NCBI GenBank assembly: GCA_916048095.2
Contig: OU696591.1
Span: forward strand, 448,501-512,500
From: Sacculina carcini
Taxonomy: Eukaryota; Arthropoda; Thecostraca; Sacculinidae
DNA length: 64,000 nt
Direction of reading: 5' to 3'
Of the stretch, positions 24,901-49,458 are shown one piece after another. Position 1 is the first letter of the stretch; every line of letters begins with the position of its first letter. Both the position numbers and the translations under genes were made by a program. The notes below the pieces were generated by a model. The model saw nothing but the letters and a program-made list of their open reading frames with translations. It ran no database searches and was not told the origin of the DNA.

Positions 24901-26008
24901 TAGATCACTCATCTGATAGATCACTCATCTGATAGATCACTCATCTGATAGATCACTAGTCTGATAGATCACTCATCTGATAGATCACTCATCTGATAGA
25001 TCACTCATCTGATAGATCACTCATCTGATAGATCACTCATCTGATAGATCACTCATCTGATAGATCACTCATCTGATAGATCACTCATCTGATAGGTCAC
25101 TCATCTGATAGATCACTCATCTGATAGATCACTCATCTGATAGATCACTCATCTGATAGATCACTCATCTGATAGATCACTCATCTGATAGATCACTCAT
25201 CTGATAGATCACTCATCTGATAGGTCACTCATCTGATAGATCACTCATCTGATAGATCACTCATCTGATAGATCACTCATCTGATAGATCACTCATCTGA
25301 TAGATCACTCATCTGATAGATCACTCATCTGATAGATCACTCATCTGATAGATCACTCATCTGATAGATCACTCATCTGATAGATCACTCATCTGATAGA
25401 TCACTCATCTGATAGATCACTCATATGATATATCACTCATATGATAGATCACTCATCTGATAGATCACTCATCTGATGGATCACTCATCTGATAGATCAC
25501 TCATCTGATAGATCACTCATCTGATAGATCACTCATCTGATAGATCACTCATATGATAGATCATTCATCTGATAGATCACTCGTCTGATAGATCACTCAT
25601 ATGATAGATCACTCATCTGATAGATCACTCATCTGATAGATCACTCATCTGATAGATCACTCATCTGATAGATCACTCATCTGATAGATCACTCATCTGA
25701 TAGATCACTAGTCTGATAGATCACTCATCTGATAGATCACTCATATGATAGATCACTCATATGATAGATCACTCATCTGATAGATCACTCATCTGATAGA
25801 TCACTCATCTGATAGATCACTCATCTGATAGATCACTCATCTGATAGATCACTAGTCTGATAGATCACTCACCAGTAGCGGGTACAATGACTCCCACTTG
25901 CTAGTAGCGAGCGCCTCGGGCATCTTGAGTCTGGCCAGTTTCAGCTTGTTGATGGCACTCTTCACTGCTATGTCTCGCTCCAGCAACATCTGCGACATTC
26001 TATTAGAA

Positions 26009-26077
<69 letters not shown>

Positions 26078-27563
26078 ACACACATACACATGCAGTTAAC
26101 AGCTCCTCGACCTTCTGGGAACTTACAGTACTTATGTGCGCTACTTTATCACCAGTAAGGCGCCGTGTTCGGCGATGAACGAGCGAGCGCGAAGCTATCA
26201 TATGTAATCAAACTTTGTCGTAAATGCATTTGTCTAAATAAATTTCTATTTCCATGAATTATCTTCATTTTGCATTTCGAGCCAAGGTAATAACGTTGAC
26301 CCTATTACAGCAGTTTATGTGTAGCCTAAATCACATATAACTGTTAAGGGTGAAAAGTGTTTACGGGTAAAAGCTGTCACATGTAACGGGTAAAAAGTGT
26401 TTTTCGAAAAAGTAGGAGGGCATTTGGGACGTGCCACGTGCCACAGTGGGCCCTGACATAATTCGGCTTAGTCTCATCCGCGGCAAGAAGGATGACGCTA
26501 CCCAACAAAAAAAATGCATGTTAATCGGACTTATGGTTCCAGAGATATAAGCCTCTGAAAAGCGTGACCACGGCCGGCGGGCCGCTCATACTCATTTTTC
26601 TAGTAACACCAAGTATGAACTTGCTCGCTTCGCTCGCTCGTAATAAACTTCAATATCATTCGTGAGACAACGGGGCCCCCCTCAACACTCACCCTCCCCC
26701 TAGCCGGGGGGTGGTTGCCACGGCTCTGCAAACACTGGCCGTTACTGCTCGCCATAAGTCATGATCACAGGCGGATCCAGAGGGGGACTCGGGGGCCTGA
26801 AGCTAAGATATCTCTCTGTAAAATTGGTTGATATAGGCCTTATCGCAAGGATGTTGCATAATGATACATGTACATGACTGATCCCCCCAAGATTCAGCCC
26901 CCCAACAATATTAACTCAGCCCCTCCCAAAATTGAACCCTGGATCCGCCACTGATCATGCTGTTATGATGACTCAATGTGTTATGATGATGACACAATGT
27001 GTTATGATGTGACTCAATGTGTTATGATGATGACTCAATGTGTTATGATGTGACTCAATGTGTTATGATGATGACTCAATGTGTTATGATGTGACTCAAT
27101 AAGTAAGTATGTATGTATGTATGTATGTATGAGTAATTGTCTACTTATATATGCTGTGGCTCTTTTTTGGCCAATTCTGATTTCGCTTCATCTTATCTTT
27201 CTTAATTTAACGACGAGACCGTGGAGAAGACACCGGGAAGTGTGGTTGAAAAGAACCACACTGATAGCCTCGTGTTTGATCTGACACATTATCATAGCAG
27301 ATGCATATGTTCAGGCAAGTAAGTGATTGTGTAACAACATATCACAGAGTCAAGCAAATACATACATTCTACTCAGCATAACTGGGGAAACAAAGCGGTG
27401 TGCTAATAGAAAACTACGTCGAGAAGTGCATAATTCGCCGGGCGTCTTTTATACTGTAGAAGACAGGCAGTCGAGATGTACCATCAATATCAAACTGCTG
27501 CAGAATAGCCTCCAGTTTCTTCTTGCGTTTCGTCTCCTCCTCATCAACGCGTTTGCGAACCAT
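20994..27563 (-). CDS. Borealin-like chromosomal passenger complex subunit (exons 27,563-27,482; 26,009-25,873; 21,533-20,994)
   Basis: Three exons join in phase to a 252-aa protein. Exon 1 starts MVRKRVDEEETKRKKKLEAI and reaches the QQFDID stretch. Exon 2 continues MSQMLLERD, then LKMPEALATSKWESLYPLL, matching borealin's LRLPKAL..MNWLDYF helix that binds survivin and INCENP. Exon 3 is Ser/Pro-rich and ends VLMSIQGSPVVLE, then IDQLDNVGRQAALRLKRKLD, resembling the borealin C-terminal dimerisation region (ISGNGSP..., IAQLD...). Borealin helps target Aurora B to centromeres. Human borealin is 280 aa. Donors are GTACAT and GTGAGT; acceptors GTGCAG and CTTCAG. The phase-0 junction between exons 2 and 3 would also allow an unseen exon. 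Assignment is by remembered similarity. Confidence 0.72.
21534..22140. repeat. (CACACTGACATAGA)-type microsatellite and a LINE 3' end
   Basis: Intron of the borealin-like gene. 21,803-22,073 is (CA)n with regular CTGACATAGA interruptions. 22,083-22,135 (ACATTAAGACATTTATATCG, then AAAGCGCTC) matches 43,394-43,455 and reads on the minus strand as a LINE 3' end with an ATGTAATATAAT tail. Confidence 0.7.
22543..22790 (+). mobile_element. tRNA-derived SINE-like element
   Basis: A pol III A box (TGGCTCAGTTGG, 22,552-22,563) and B box (GGTTCGAACC, 22,594-22,603) lie 30 bp apart, as in a tRNA-derived promoter. The sequence is not a functional tRNA because the downstream acceptor half is not complementary to the start. 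The body continues with CCTGGCCGGGATTACATTA, an internal (CA)n and GGGGCGCGCCATATG. Its exact 3' end is unclear. Confidence 0.65.
22791..23200. other. AT-rich intronic stretch
   Basis: No gene or clear element. A GTGCCGGCGCCAGGATTTCC motif at about 23,097-23,116 resembles the terminus of a known type of invertebrate non-autonomous repeat, but I could not identify a matching right end. Confidence 0.35.
23205..23385. repeat. 28-29-bp minisatellite (GGGATAGACACATTTGGGGA)
   Basis: About six tandem copies of a purine-rich unit containing GGGATAGACACATTTGGGGA and GGGAGGAA, with small variants. Confidence 0.85.
23831..24450. repeat. 20-bp minisatellite (GTACTAGGGGTATAACACCT), 31 copies
   Basis: Thirty-one near-perfect 20-bp units in head-to-tail order with no spacers. 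One position alternates between C (AACACC) and T (AACACT); the last unit has a TATTAGG variant. It lies in the second intron of the borealin-like gene (minus strand). Confidence 0.95.
24676..25872. repeat. 16-bp minisatellite (GATAGATCACTCATCT), about 74 copies, abutting an exon
   Basis: Head-to-tail 16-bp units with a few variants (CATATGAT, CTAGTCTG, TAGGTCAC). The right edge is exactly the donor site of borealin-like exon 2. On the minus strand the exon-proximal unit is GTGAGTGATCTATCAG, one base different from the array consensus ATGAGTGATCTATCAG. Confidence 0.95.
25873..26009 (-). CDS. Borealin-like gene, exon 2
   Basis: 137 nt. Acceptor (CA)n/GTGCAG at 26,010-26,011, donor CTG|GTGAGTG at 25,872. 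It encodes the helix ending MPEALATSKWESLYPLL. The acceptor is preceded, in transcript order, by a 60-bp (TG)n tract, and the donor is followed by the 16-bp minisatellite. Confidence 0.8.
26012..26090. repeat. (CA)n microsatellite next to an exon acceptor
   Basis: About 30 CA units plus CATACACA variants. In the borealin-like transcript this is a (TG)n tract that ends in the splice acceptor. Confidence 0.9.
26091..26644. other. Intron 1 of the borealin-like gene, unique part
   Basis: No coding feature. Contains GGGTAAAAGCTGTCACATG and GGGTAAAAAGTGTTT repeats at 26,340-26,410 and a TTGCTCGCTTCGCTCGCTCG stretch at about 26,622-26,641. Confidence 0.4.
26645..26955. mobile_element. Dispersed repeat plus GGCGGATCCAG-type MITE, copy 3
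   Basis: 26,645-26,720 matches 2650-2730. 26,769-26,953 starts AGGCGGATCCAGAGGGGG and ends CCCTGGATCCGCCACTG, inverted termini of the hAT-type family also seen at 2067. Shared interior: TTGCATAATGATACATG. Confidence 0.6.
26955..27130. repeat. GTGTTATGATGATGACTCAAT minisatellite and (GTAT)n
   Basis: About seven copies of an 18-21-bp unit at 26,960-27,098 (TGTTATGATG ATGACTCAA), followed by (GTAT)n at 27,104-27,130. Confidence 0.85.
27482..27563 (-). CDS. Borealin-like gene, exon 1 (start codon)
   Basis: ATG at 27,563-27,561; 27 codons plus one base to the donor GATG|GTACATC at 27,481. Encodes a basic, lysine-rich N-terminus followed by LEAILQQFDID, resembling the KLxxFLxDFD motif at the start of animal borealins. 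Confidence 0.7.
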
Positions 27564-27959
27564 ATCGACTGCAACCGAGCAAAAACCTATAGAAACCTGC
27601 AGAACCAGCAAGCAAAGCGCTTCATTATCCCAACATCACAATGCGAAAAACGAGCGTATTTCCAGCACTGTCAACACAAAAATATCAAGAGGTGAGTTAC
27701 CTCATACGCTCACTTCACACTACCAAACCAGCATGTTTGACTTTTTGAAGCTCAGCAAATATTGTATGCAAACAGATGTTCAATATGACTATATATATTT
27801 GGTAAACATCATCAACATCATATACACAAGCACACGAAATGCGGGCCCAACAAGAAAACAATTGGCTTGGCCAAATATATAATTAACTTTTGGTCAAATA
27901 ATGTATCCAGCATCCATTAACTCGGGTCAACTAGGGTTAGGACATACAAGCTAGGACAT
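27564..27959. other. Region upstream of the borealin-like start codon
   Basis: Presumed 5' UTR and promoter of the minus-strand gene. I see no clear TATA box or other element. Confidence 0.3.
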
Positions 27960-28350
27960 ACAAGTTCCATCACTGAAACACCTTACCTATGAAGAAAGAC
28001 TTCGTCATTTGGGACTCACTACCTTGGAAGAGAGAAGAACCAGAGGAGACATGATTGAAGCTTTCAAAATTGTGAAGGGATTTAATAAAGTTGGAGATGG
28101 AAATTTACTACGAGTAGCACCGAGAGATCAGTTCTTGGAAACAAGAGGGCATAGTCTGAAGCTTGTTAAGCCACGACACAGAACAAGAAAAAGAAATAAG
28201 TTTTTTTACAACGAGAGTTGTGAACAAGTGGAATAGTCTCACAGAGGAAGAAGTCAGCAGTACCAGTGTCAATGGATTTAAAAACAGTTATGACCAGTTT
28301 GAGACTATAAGAAAAACACAGAGAAGAGGCACCATTTATGAGCTATGACT
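27960..28350 (+). mobile_element. CR1/L2-type LINE reverse transcriptase C-terminal remnant
   Basis: Two overlapping frames read as the end of a Jockey-superfamily RT: LKHLTYEERLRHLGLTTLEE, then RRTRGDMIEAFKIVKGF, then ETRGHSLKL; after a frame change near 28,200, FFTTRVVNKWNSL and SVNGFKNSYDQF. The order matches the conserved C-terminal region of such elements as I remember it. It is both 5'-truncated and frameshifted, so it is dead. Confidence 0.75.
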
Positions 28351-29326
28351 CTCTTGCCTCTTTACTATCACTAAGGTAAGCAATCACTAAGGTAAGCAAG
28401 CGACATAAACATCGCTGGCGAAGGGAAGAGAGAAGTTAAGAATAAGCAATCAATCAAACATCAATCAATCGTATTAATCCACACAATATCCTAGTTCCAC
28501 ACAATATCCTAGTTCAATATCAGCCTCGTACTATATCCACACAATATCCTGTTCAATCCTAGTTCAATATCAGCAAAGCACTACAATATTGGAAATTTTA
28601 ATTGAGAAAAAATAATAAATGACTGAAATATAATAAAAATATACCCCAACCTGAAAATGAGTTCGATCAAACAACGCGCCAACTTTCAAACACTTCGAAT
28701 TGTGTGTACTAGTGTTTTACAAGTACAATAATGATGCAAATGCTTCACGAATCAACAAAAACTATTAAAACTCTTATATCTTGTGTTATTGGCGAATTTT
28801 TGATAAAACCTAAGGCATAATGATCATTTCTAATGAATTTTAAAAACTGTATAGATACGTGGGATAATTCAATACTAATCTATATGTAACAAATATGAAT
28901 GATTATATTGTTTATCACAATATTGTGTATGAACTGCTAAACGGTTATTGCTGTTTGATGTTATTGCGGGCTATCAGGCCCGCATTTTGTTGCAAAAACG
29001 TAGGACAATCATTTTTGCGTAGTAAAAATAGTTTTCTTGAGTGCAGGACAGTCGTATTAGGGACAGCGTAAATTCGTGTTCCAAATTATATGTGTCAAAG
29101 AGGAAGTGAGACATGAATCAGTAATTTAATTATGCGGTTAAATTGCACGGTCATTTTCATCGCGACGTCGTGCACACCTGCTTGTCCAGAAATATAGTCT
29201 GTAATGTTTCCTGGCACGGCAACAAAGAGGATTCCACGTTGAAACATCATTCTTATTTTGTTTTTGTGATGCAATTGTATAAATACTTGTCCGACTCTGA
29301 TTGGTATCTGTTTGACGTGCTTGTAG
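28351..29326. other. Intergenic stretch upstream of the SLC35E2-like gene
   Basis: 28,360-28,580 contains short duplications (CACTAAGGTAAGCAA twice; CACACAATATCCTAGTTC several times). 28,581-29,326 is AT-rich, with no gene seen; it should include the promoter and 5' UTR of the transporter gene. Confidence 0.45.
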
Positions 29327-42837
<13,511 letters not shown>

Positions 42838-43303
42838 CGCGTTTCAGTCGCAAGTGTGCGCCACCGCTTGTCACGTGGTGTGTTGTCAGTTTCACGTTCT
42901 GTTTGATTCACAAGTGAAGCCAGAAGTTGTCATTCCTGGCGTACAGCAGGTGTTCATTTCGTGTGTGTTTGCTTTTACGAGGCGTTCATTTCGAGCCTGA
43001 TTCGTAACTGAATTGCAAAAATACTACGATAAATTGTGAAACATCAGGAAAATTATAAGCAAGAATACTAGCACTTGAGCGGAATATACAGCACCACAAT
43101 TGACTGATAAACAATCATGAATGCCGCACTTCTGTACCAATGTACCAGGGTACCAGGGTACCAGTGTACCCGTGTACCAGGGTACCAGTGTTGGATTGAT
43201 GTACTTGTGAAGTTGCTGACTCGAACAGACAATTAGTCAATTATTACAAGTGTTTTCTGTGTTGTTGGTAAAATTTTCTAGTTATTTCAGTGTTATATGA
43301 GTT

Positions 43304-43307
<4 letters not shown>
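42838..43307. other. Downstream of the SLC35E2-like gene
   Basis: Likely 3' UTR and intergenic DNA. A short tandem run of GTACCAGGGTACCAGTGTACC lies at about 43,136-43,190. Confidence 0.45.

Positions 43308-43388
<81 letters not shown>
43308..43388. repeat. Long (CA)n microsatellite
   Basis: About 40 uninterrupted CA units. Confidence 0.95.
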
Positions 43389-43390
<2 letters not shown>

Positions 43391-44320
43391 TACATTACAT
43401 TACATTAAGACATTTCTATCGCGCTTTTCACCCGAGGGTCTCAAAAGCGCTCACACACACACACACTCAAGCACAAGAGCCATACACATACACAATCACG
43501 AACACACACACTCACCTACATACACACACACAAAACCGACAAATACATATACGCACAAACACAGACACACTCACGTTTACATACTCAAAAACGCAAAAAT
43601 ACACACGCACATACATATTGAATAAGATAGCACAGCAGACATACAGCACAGAATACAACACAAAATACAACACATTAAGACAACACAGCAGGCATACAAC
43701 GACATACACTCAGATTGACAAATCACAACACAATAGACACACAAATACAGACCAGAAAACACAACATAACAGACATACAATGACATACACTGAAACACAT
43801 AGACAGAGAACACAACTCAACAGACACACAAACACAGATAACAGAGCTCAACACAACAACACATAGACAGCATACAATGGAGAAACATACATACACAAGA
43901 ACGGAAAACACACGCATGAAGCACATACACATAGAAGACAGAATTAGGAAACAATCAGACCTTATATTCAGTACTAATATATACAATATTATTAAGACAG
44001 TAATAAGACTTAGTGATAAAGAATTTTTTTGTATGTTTTTTGAAAAGAGATATAGATTTGATTGAGCGTATAGAGGGAGAAAGCCTATTGTAGATACGAG
44101 GTCCTAAGATAGAGAAACAACGATTGTAGTGAGAATGCCTAGAAGGAAAGGAAGGTTCAACTAGTAGAAAAGGATCGTTTGAAGACCTAAGAGAAAGAGA
44201 TGAGGTTTTATAAGACAGAAGGTCAAATATATACGCAGGCTTACGAAGATGAAGAGCTGAATGAATAATTAAACATAAATAAAATATAAACACAAACACA
44301 TTTAAACACATTTAATAAAA
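43389..44320 (-). mobile_element. L2-like LINE 3' fragment with (TAATG)n tail
   Basis: Read on the minus strand: an open frame (44,311-43,955) resembles a LINE RT C-terminus (HYNRCFSILGPRIYNRLSPSI, then FKKHTKKFF). It is followed by a CA-rich 3' UTR and an end GCGCTTTTGAGACC, GGTGAAAAGCGCGATAG, then ATGTCTTAATGTAATGTAATG. The same end occurs at 22,083-22,135. The copy is 5'-truncated. Confidence 0.65.
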
Positions 44321-45130
44321 CATAAACACACACACACATATATATATAAACACACACACACACACACACATAAACACACACTGACACACACTGACACACA
44401 CACACTGACAAACATACACATACACTGACACACATAAACACACACACACATACAAACACACAAACACACTCACAAACACACACACAAGCACACCCACACA
44501 CTCACAGACACACACCCAAACACACACTGACACACACACATACACACTAACACACACACTGACACACACTGACACTGACACACACACTATCACACTTACA
44601 CTCACAAACACACACACTGACACACAAACACACACACTGACACACAAACACACACACTAACACACATACACACTAAAACTCACTAACAAACACACACACT
44701 GACACACATACACACTAACACTCACAAACACACACACACACTGACACACATACACACTAACACTAACAAACACACACACACACACTGACACACACTAACA
44801 CTTACAAACACACACTAACACACACACACACACACTAACACACTAACACTCACAAACACACATACACACTGACACACATACACACTAACACTAACAAACA
44901 CACACACACACACTGACACACACTAACACTTACAAACACACACTAACACACACACACTAACACACTAACACTCACAAACACACATACACACTGACACACA
45001 TACACACTAACACTCACAAACACACACACACACTGACACATACACACTAACACTCACAAACACACACACACACTGACACACACTAATACTCACAAACAAA
45101 CACACACACTGACACACACTGATACAAGGT
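44321..45130. repeat. (CACACTGACACACA / CACTAACACTCACAAA) tandem block
   Basis: About 800 bp of CA-rich DNA with regular CTGACACA and CTAACACTCACAAACA interruptions. At 44,690-45,070 there are several near-copies of a roughly 55-120-bp higher-order unit. Confidence 0.85.
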
Positions 45131-46084
45131 GTTAGCTCGTGTATGCACTGTCTCTTCACTTGTATGCAAATGCTAGCTAGTGTTCATTTATATTGTTGTT
45201 GTTGTTGAAGTTATAAATGTGCATTGGGTTGTGTACGTTTTTGGGTATTTATCAATTTTTATCTTATTTTAATTGTTTTCTGAAAGATAAACAAATATTT
45301 TGTATGGGCCTTGCTTCATGAGTACTAACTGGAGTACTTTCGTATTTTTGTATTTAGTGTAGGCGTATTTTCTAGTGGTGTGTGTGTCAGTGTGTGTGTG
45401 TGTGTGTGTGTGTCAGTGTGTGTGTGTGTGTATGTGTCAGTGTGTGTCAGTGTGTGATAGTGCACTCGGTAAAGCACATATCGGGTATACATGTTTTTAT
45501 TCGTGCTATGTTTATTCATCTTTCTATGCAGTTGGCTTTGTTGATAATTCATTTCATTGTTCATTCCAAAAAAGGTTGTCTATTTGACACACATTTAGTG
45601 TTTATTTGTATTCGAAATTTTACTATCATTGTTTTGTGATATTAGATTATTGTTTCATTTCTGCTGGTTGAACAGAAGTGTTTTTTGCTTTGTTACATTC
45701 TTCCAGTTGATCTGTTGAATGGAAATTTTCAAATGCTGACATAATTTTTATTCTCCTATTCACCTCCATCTTTGACTGTTTTGGCGATGAATAAATTTGT
45801 CTTTGCCCGATTTTTCTTGAACTCTGAAAATTGAATTTGTTTTTCATTTACTTTTATTACGACAAACAATACGACATTAGCCCCAATCACTGGTGGGAGT
45901 ACACATATAACACCAGAACGTGATAAAAGTTGAAATTAAACAGCAGTGCATTCAACCACGCTTATAGCACCGAACACACAAACGTGAATACATGTAAATC
46001 ATAGATAATGAGCGTTTCAATCAAATTTTGGACTCCTATATCAAATATAAATCAATTTTACATACATTGTCTGAATCAGAGAAT
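45131..46084. other. AT-rich intergenic stretch
   Basis: No gene supported. (TG)n at 45,378-45,455 has CAGTGTG interruptions. A 66-codon minus frame at 45,647-45,847 has no clear domain. Confidence 0.5.
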
Positions 46085-46215
46085 GAAGTACGGTACGGTA
46101 CGATTGGTTTTTCGTGATTCGTACCAACGAAAAAATTTCGTACCGTACTTTCGTACCGTACCTCATTTTTGCAATCGTACCGTACTAGTACGAAAAAAAT
46201 TTCGTACTTTTTTCC
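46085..46215. repeat. GTACGGTAC-rich palindromic cluster, left
   Basis: Dense GTACGGTACG and CGTACCGTAC words alternating with AAAAAATTTCGTAC. A very similar cluster lies at 62,712-62,866. Confidence 0.75.
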
Positions 46216-46297
46216 TACCTTCAGCAATCTTTCTCACAGGACTTGAATCGATATTTGCTGTCCCCATATGTGGATTTCTATAATATACATTATTACA

Positions 46298-46380
46298 TGT
46301 TGGAGTGTGAACTGGCAGCACTGGGGCTCGGATCGGGGACGAGTGTGGCGAGTGTTAGGCTTTACGGGGTGAAAAGGAAG
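46298..46380 (+). repeat. Gypsy-2 5' LTR, first part
   Basis: 83 bp matching the first 83 bp of the 3' LTR, ending in AAAAGGAAG, the first copy of the insertion's target duplication. Confidence 0.93.
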
Positions 46381-46475
46381 GAGGTCTATACAAATATCAT
46401 AATCCCAAACTCTGTAATGTGACGTCAGACTAATGATGGTGATGACGTCATGCAAATGACAATGACGTCACTAAT
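46381..46475. repeat. Left terminal region of the 11.5-kb insertion with three TGACGTCA palindromes
   Basis: TGACGTCA occurs at 46,420-46,427, 46,443-46,450 and 46,463-46,470. The right end has one at 57,873-57,880. TGACGTCA is the CREB/ATF consensus, but its repetition in subterminal DNA may reflect transposase binding. Confidence 0.7.
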
Positions 46476-47095
46476 TTTTTAGTTGGCAGCATTTGAAATA
46501 TATTCTACCAAATAGGTGAAGTTCCCGCGCGATCACTTGTGTCTTACCATGTGAATCTGATTGGTCGCTGTTTCCTGTTTGATTGTTATTATCAATACTC
46601 TTAATTTCTAATTTGATGTCTGTTTGCGGTGATTGATATGTGACTCACTATCTATCCCGTTTTGGTGGGTGCTTGTGTTCCACTGACTGGTTGGTTTTAA
46701 CAAACTTTCAGTCGGACCAGATTTTCTCTTTCTTCATTTGCTTTGTGTTGAGTTTCCATAGATGAGCTTAGCAGTTATAATTAACATTGCGATATGCGTG
46801 TTTACATCCGAAATGCTGTGTGTAGACTAACAATATGCATGTGTTCTTCTCATTGTGTAAATGTGTTCATTGCGTTATTTGAATAGTGTAATTTTTATTT
46901 ATTCGTGTGTTCTTTTTATTGTTTCCGTAATTGTATTTATAGCTTGTTTTCTTTTTATTGTAACTGTTTTAGCTTTGTCCGCTTGTTCATAGCTGCCGCG
47001 CGCCCGTGTATGACAGGCGCTATAACAAATATACTGAACTGAACTGAACTAGTTCGTAAATTTCTTTTAAGTCTGACTGATTTAAAAGATTGAGT
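46476..47095. other. Insertion interior: unique DNA and a LINE/SINE 3' end
   Basis: No gene. About 46,980-47,050 reads GACAGGCGCTATAACAAATA followed by (CTGAA)n, a retroposon 3' terminus with its own tail. Confidence 0.5.
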
Positions 47096-47300
47096 ATGTG
47101 CATGTGCATAGGTGTGGGTGTTACATTGTCTGAATCAGTATAGTGCTACTAGGATTGACTGACTTAGGGGCTGTGTACGTGCATTCGCATAGGTATACTT
47201 GTGTTACATTGCCCGAAATGTTATGCTTTTGAGCTTGACTGATTGTAAAATTATGTGCGTACATGTGCGTAGGTGTATGTGGGTTACATGGGCTACATAT
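47096..47300. repeat. Degenerate ~90-bp tandem repeat, 2-3 copies
   Basis: Three copies of GTGCATGTGCATAGGTGT-like sequence followed by GTTACATTG. The first two continue with a GACTGACT- or GACTGATT-containing segment. Confidence 0.6.
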
Positions 47301-47347
47301 ATATGGCAGACAGCATACACAGCAAATCCATACATTCAAGTTAAATA

Positions 47348-48830
47348 AATAAAAATTATCGTCCTGTGTCTCTCCTCAGTTTTCCGTCTAAACTCCTTGA
47401 GTCTGCTATCTACTCTCAACTGTCTCCTTTTCTAAATCAATCACTTTGCTCCGCTCAGTCTGGATTTCGGCCTTCTCATTCTACTGAGTCTGTGTATATT
47501 TCTATCTTTGATCACATTTTCTCTCACTTTGCTTTGGGTCGCTCTGTCCTTGTTCTACTAGACATCTGTCCTTGTTCTACTCTCTGTTCTTGTAGTACTA
47601 GACATGTCCTCTGCTTTTTGATCTCGTTGACCACTCTATTCTCATTGCCGATCTTTATTCTCTTAGTATTTCTTCATCCACCCTTTCTCTCCTCAAATCT
47701 TATCTCACCAATCGAATATATTCTGTGAATATCAATTCTTATCTCTCTTCTGTGTTTCCTCTGTGTTCTGGTGTCCCTCAAGGTTCTCTGCTTGGTCCTT
47801 TACTTTTCAACATCTACATGACCCCACTATGCCCTATTCTTGAACGTCACTCTCTCACCTTTCACGTATATGCCGACGATATTCAGTTTTTCATCCCTCT
47901 TCCTCTTCGCACTCCTTCTTTCATTGCTGATGTTCTTTCTGATGTTTCTGCTTGGGCTGCTTCTAGACGTCTCCTTCTGAATCAATCTAAATCTGAGTTT
48001 GTTTTCCATCCTCCCCGCATTTCTCCTCCTCTTCTTCCTTGGCCTGTCTCCCAGTCAGTGCGTAGTCTTGGTGTGATCTTTGATTCTATGTTTCGTTCTC
48101 CTCTCAAGTCACCTCTATTTCTCGAACATGTCGCCTTATTCTGAGATCTTTATATCCTATTCGCCCGTTTCTTGATCGCCCTTCGGCTATTAAACTATTT
48201 TCATATTCTATTTTCTATATTCTATTTTCATATCTAACTATTTTCATATTGTCCCGTATTGATTATTGTTGTTCACTCTATTTTCACGTTCCCCTTTATT
48301 CCCTCCGCATTCTTCAGCGTGTTATCAACTCTTCTTGTCGTTTTGTCCTGTCTCCTACTCCTTGTCGCCATACTTCTGAATTTTTGTTTCAATTTCGTTT
48401 GCTTCCTATCATCCCCGCATTCATTTTCGCCTGTGTTGTGTTATTTTCAAACTCATTCATGACCCTTCTCAGCCTTCCTATCTTTCTCGCCTTTTGTCTG
48501 AATCTGTTGTTCCTTCTCGACATTCACGCCCACTTGTATGTTCTAGAGCTTTGAATGAGTCTACCTGGTCTTCCAAATCGTTTTTATTTTTTGCTCCGCG
48601 TGCTCAATTGTCTTCCCTCTAATATTGTTCAATCTTCCTCCTTCCATTCGTTCAAGTCCTCTTTGTTTAAATATTTGTTCCTGTTCCTGTATTGTGTATT
48701 GTTTGAGTGTTGTGTGTGTATATGTGTTTGCTATATGTGTTTTCTTCTTGCTATTCAATTGTAATTTTGCGCGCATGTGTATTTATATGCGCTAAAGGAA
48801 ATATATTTATTTATTATTATTATTATTCAT
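47348..48830 (+). mobile_element. L2-like LINE, 5'-truncated and frameshifted
   Basis: RT motifs appear in order across several frames: NYRPVSLLSFPSKLLES, CSAQSGFRPSHSTESV, CSGVPQGSLLGPLLFNIYM, YADDIQFF (catalytic Asp pair), LNQSKSEF, SRIDYCCSLYF and LQRVINSSCRFVL. Frame changes near 47,640-47,720 and 48,140-48,250 and the missing endonuclease make it a dead copy. The 3' end is GCGCTAAAGGAAATATATTT followed by (TTA)n to about 48,827. Confidence 0.8.
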
Positions 48831-49437
48831 ACTATCTTCCTAGCGTAGTTGGCTTTTGTAGTTGTCCGCATGTTATTTTGTGTGTGTGTGTGTGTGCGGT
48901 GCTTTCATGTTTAATGTTTGTATTTTCCCAATTTCGTTGTAGTTTGCCGCGCTTGTGTCCCTGGATGAGCGCTATACAAATAAATGAATGAATGTTATTC
49001 AACGGCGTTAAGGACTGTTATGGGCGTATAAACGAGTGCGCTTGGTAAATGGCTGGCTGGCGTACGCTGCTTGTGACCGCGATGAATGGCTGGTATTCAC
49101 CACTTCTATTTTGCATCGTGGTGGTTACTTCATAGCTAATCTGGTATCCTCTAAATCTAAGATCCTTTAAATATTTTGCTTTCTTCGGTCCACGCATCTA
49201 TAATTATCTTCCTTCTCATATTACTTCACTACTTTCTTATTTTTCAGAGCTGATGCATAGTAGTAAGGCCGGAGTGTTGTCGCTTGTGTATATCACAACG
49301 TTTGCTGGCCTATGTGCCAAACTGTGTCTGTGTTATGTGACTTGCTGTTGTGCTATTGTGTTTTTTGTTTTGTGGTTTTTGTTGTGCGATTTGTGGTGTA
49401 TTTTGCCTTGTGATTTCCTCTGCTTCTTTTTTATGAC
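48831..49437. other. Insertion interior between LINE remnant and Gypsy-1
   Basis: 48,890-49,010 ends in GAGCGCTATACAAATAAATG followed by ATGAATG, another retroposon 3' terminus. 49,253-49,340 is a diverged single copy of the ~160-bp unit arrayed at 54,324-55,950. Confidence 0.55.
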
Positions 49438-49458
49438 ATTCTTGTAGTGTGTGGCTAC

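Noticed and set aside
23831-25872. CRISPR-like arrays at the 20-bp and 16-bp repeats
   Set aside because: Units are strictly head-to-tail with no spacers, and the DNA is eukaryotic.
45647-45847. 66-codon minus frame as a LINE remnant
   Set aside because: A weak NRRIKI-like string was the only hint; not enough to call.
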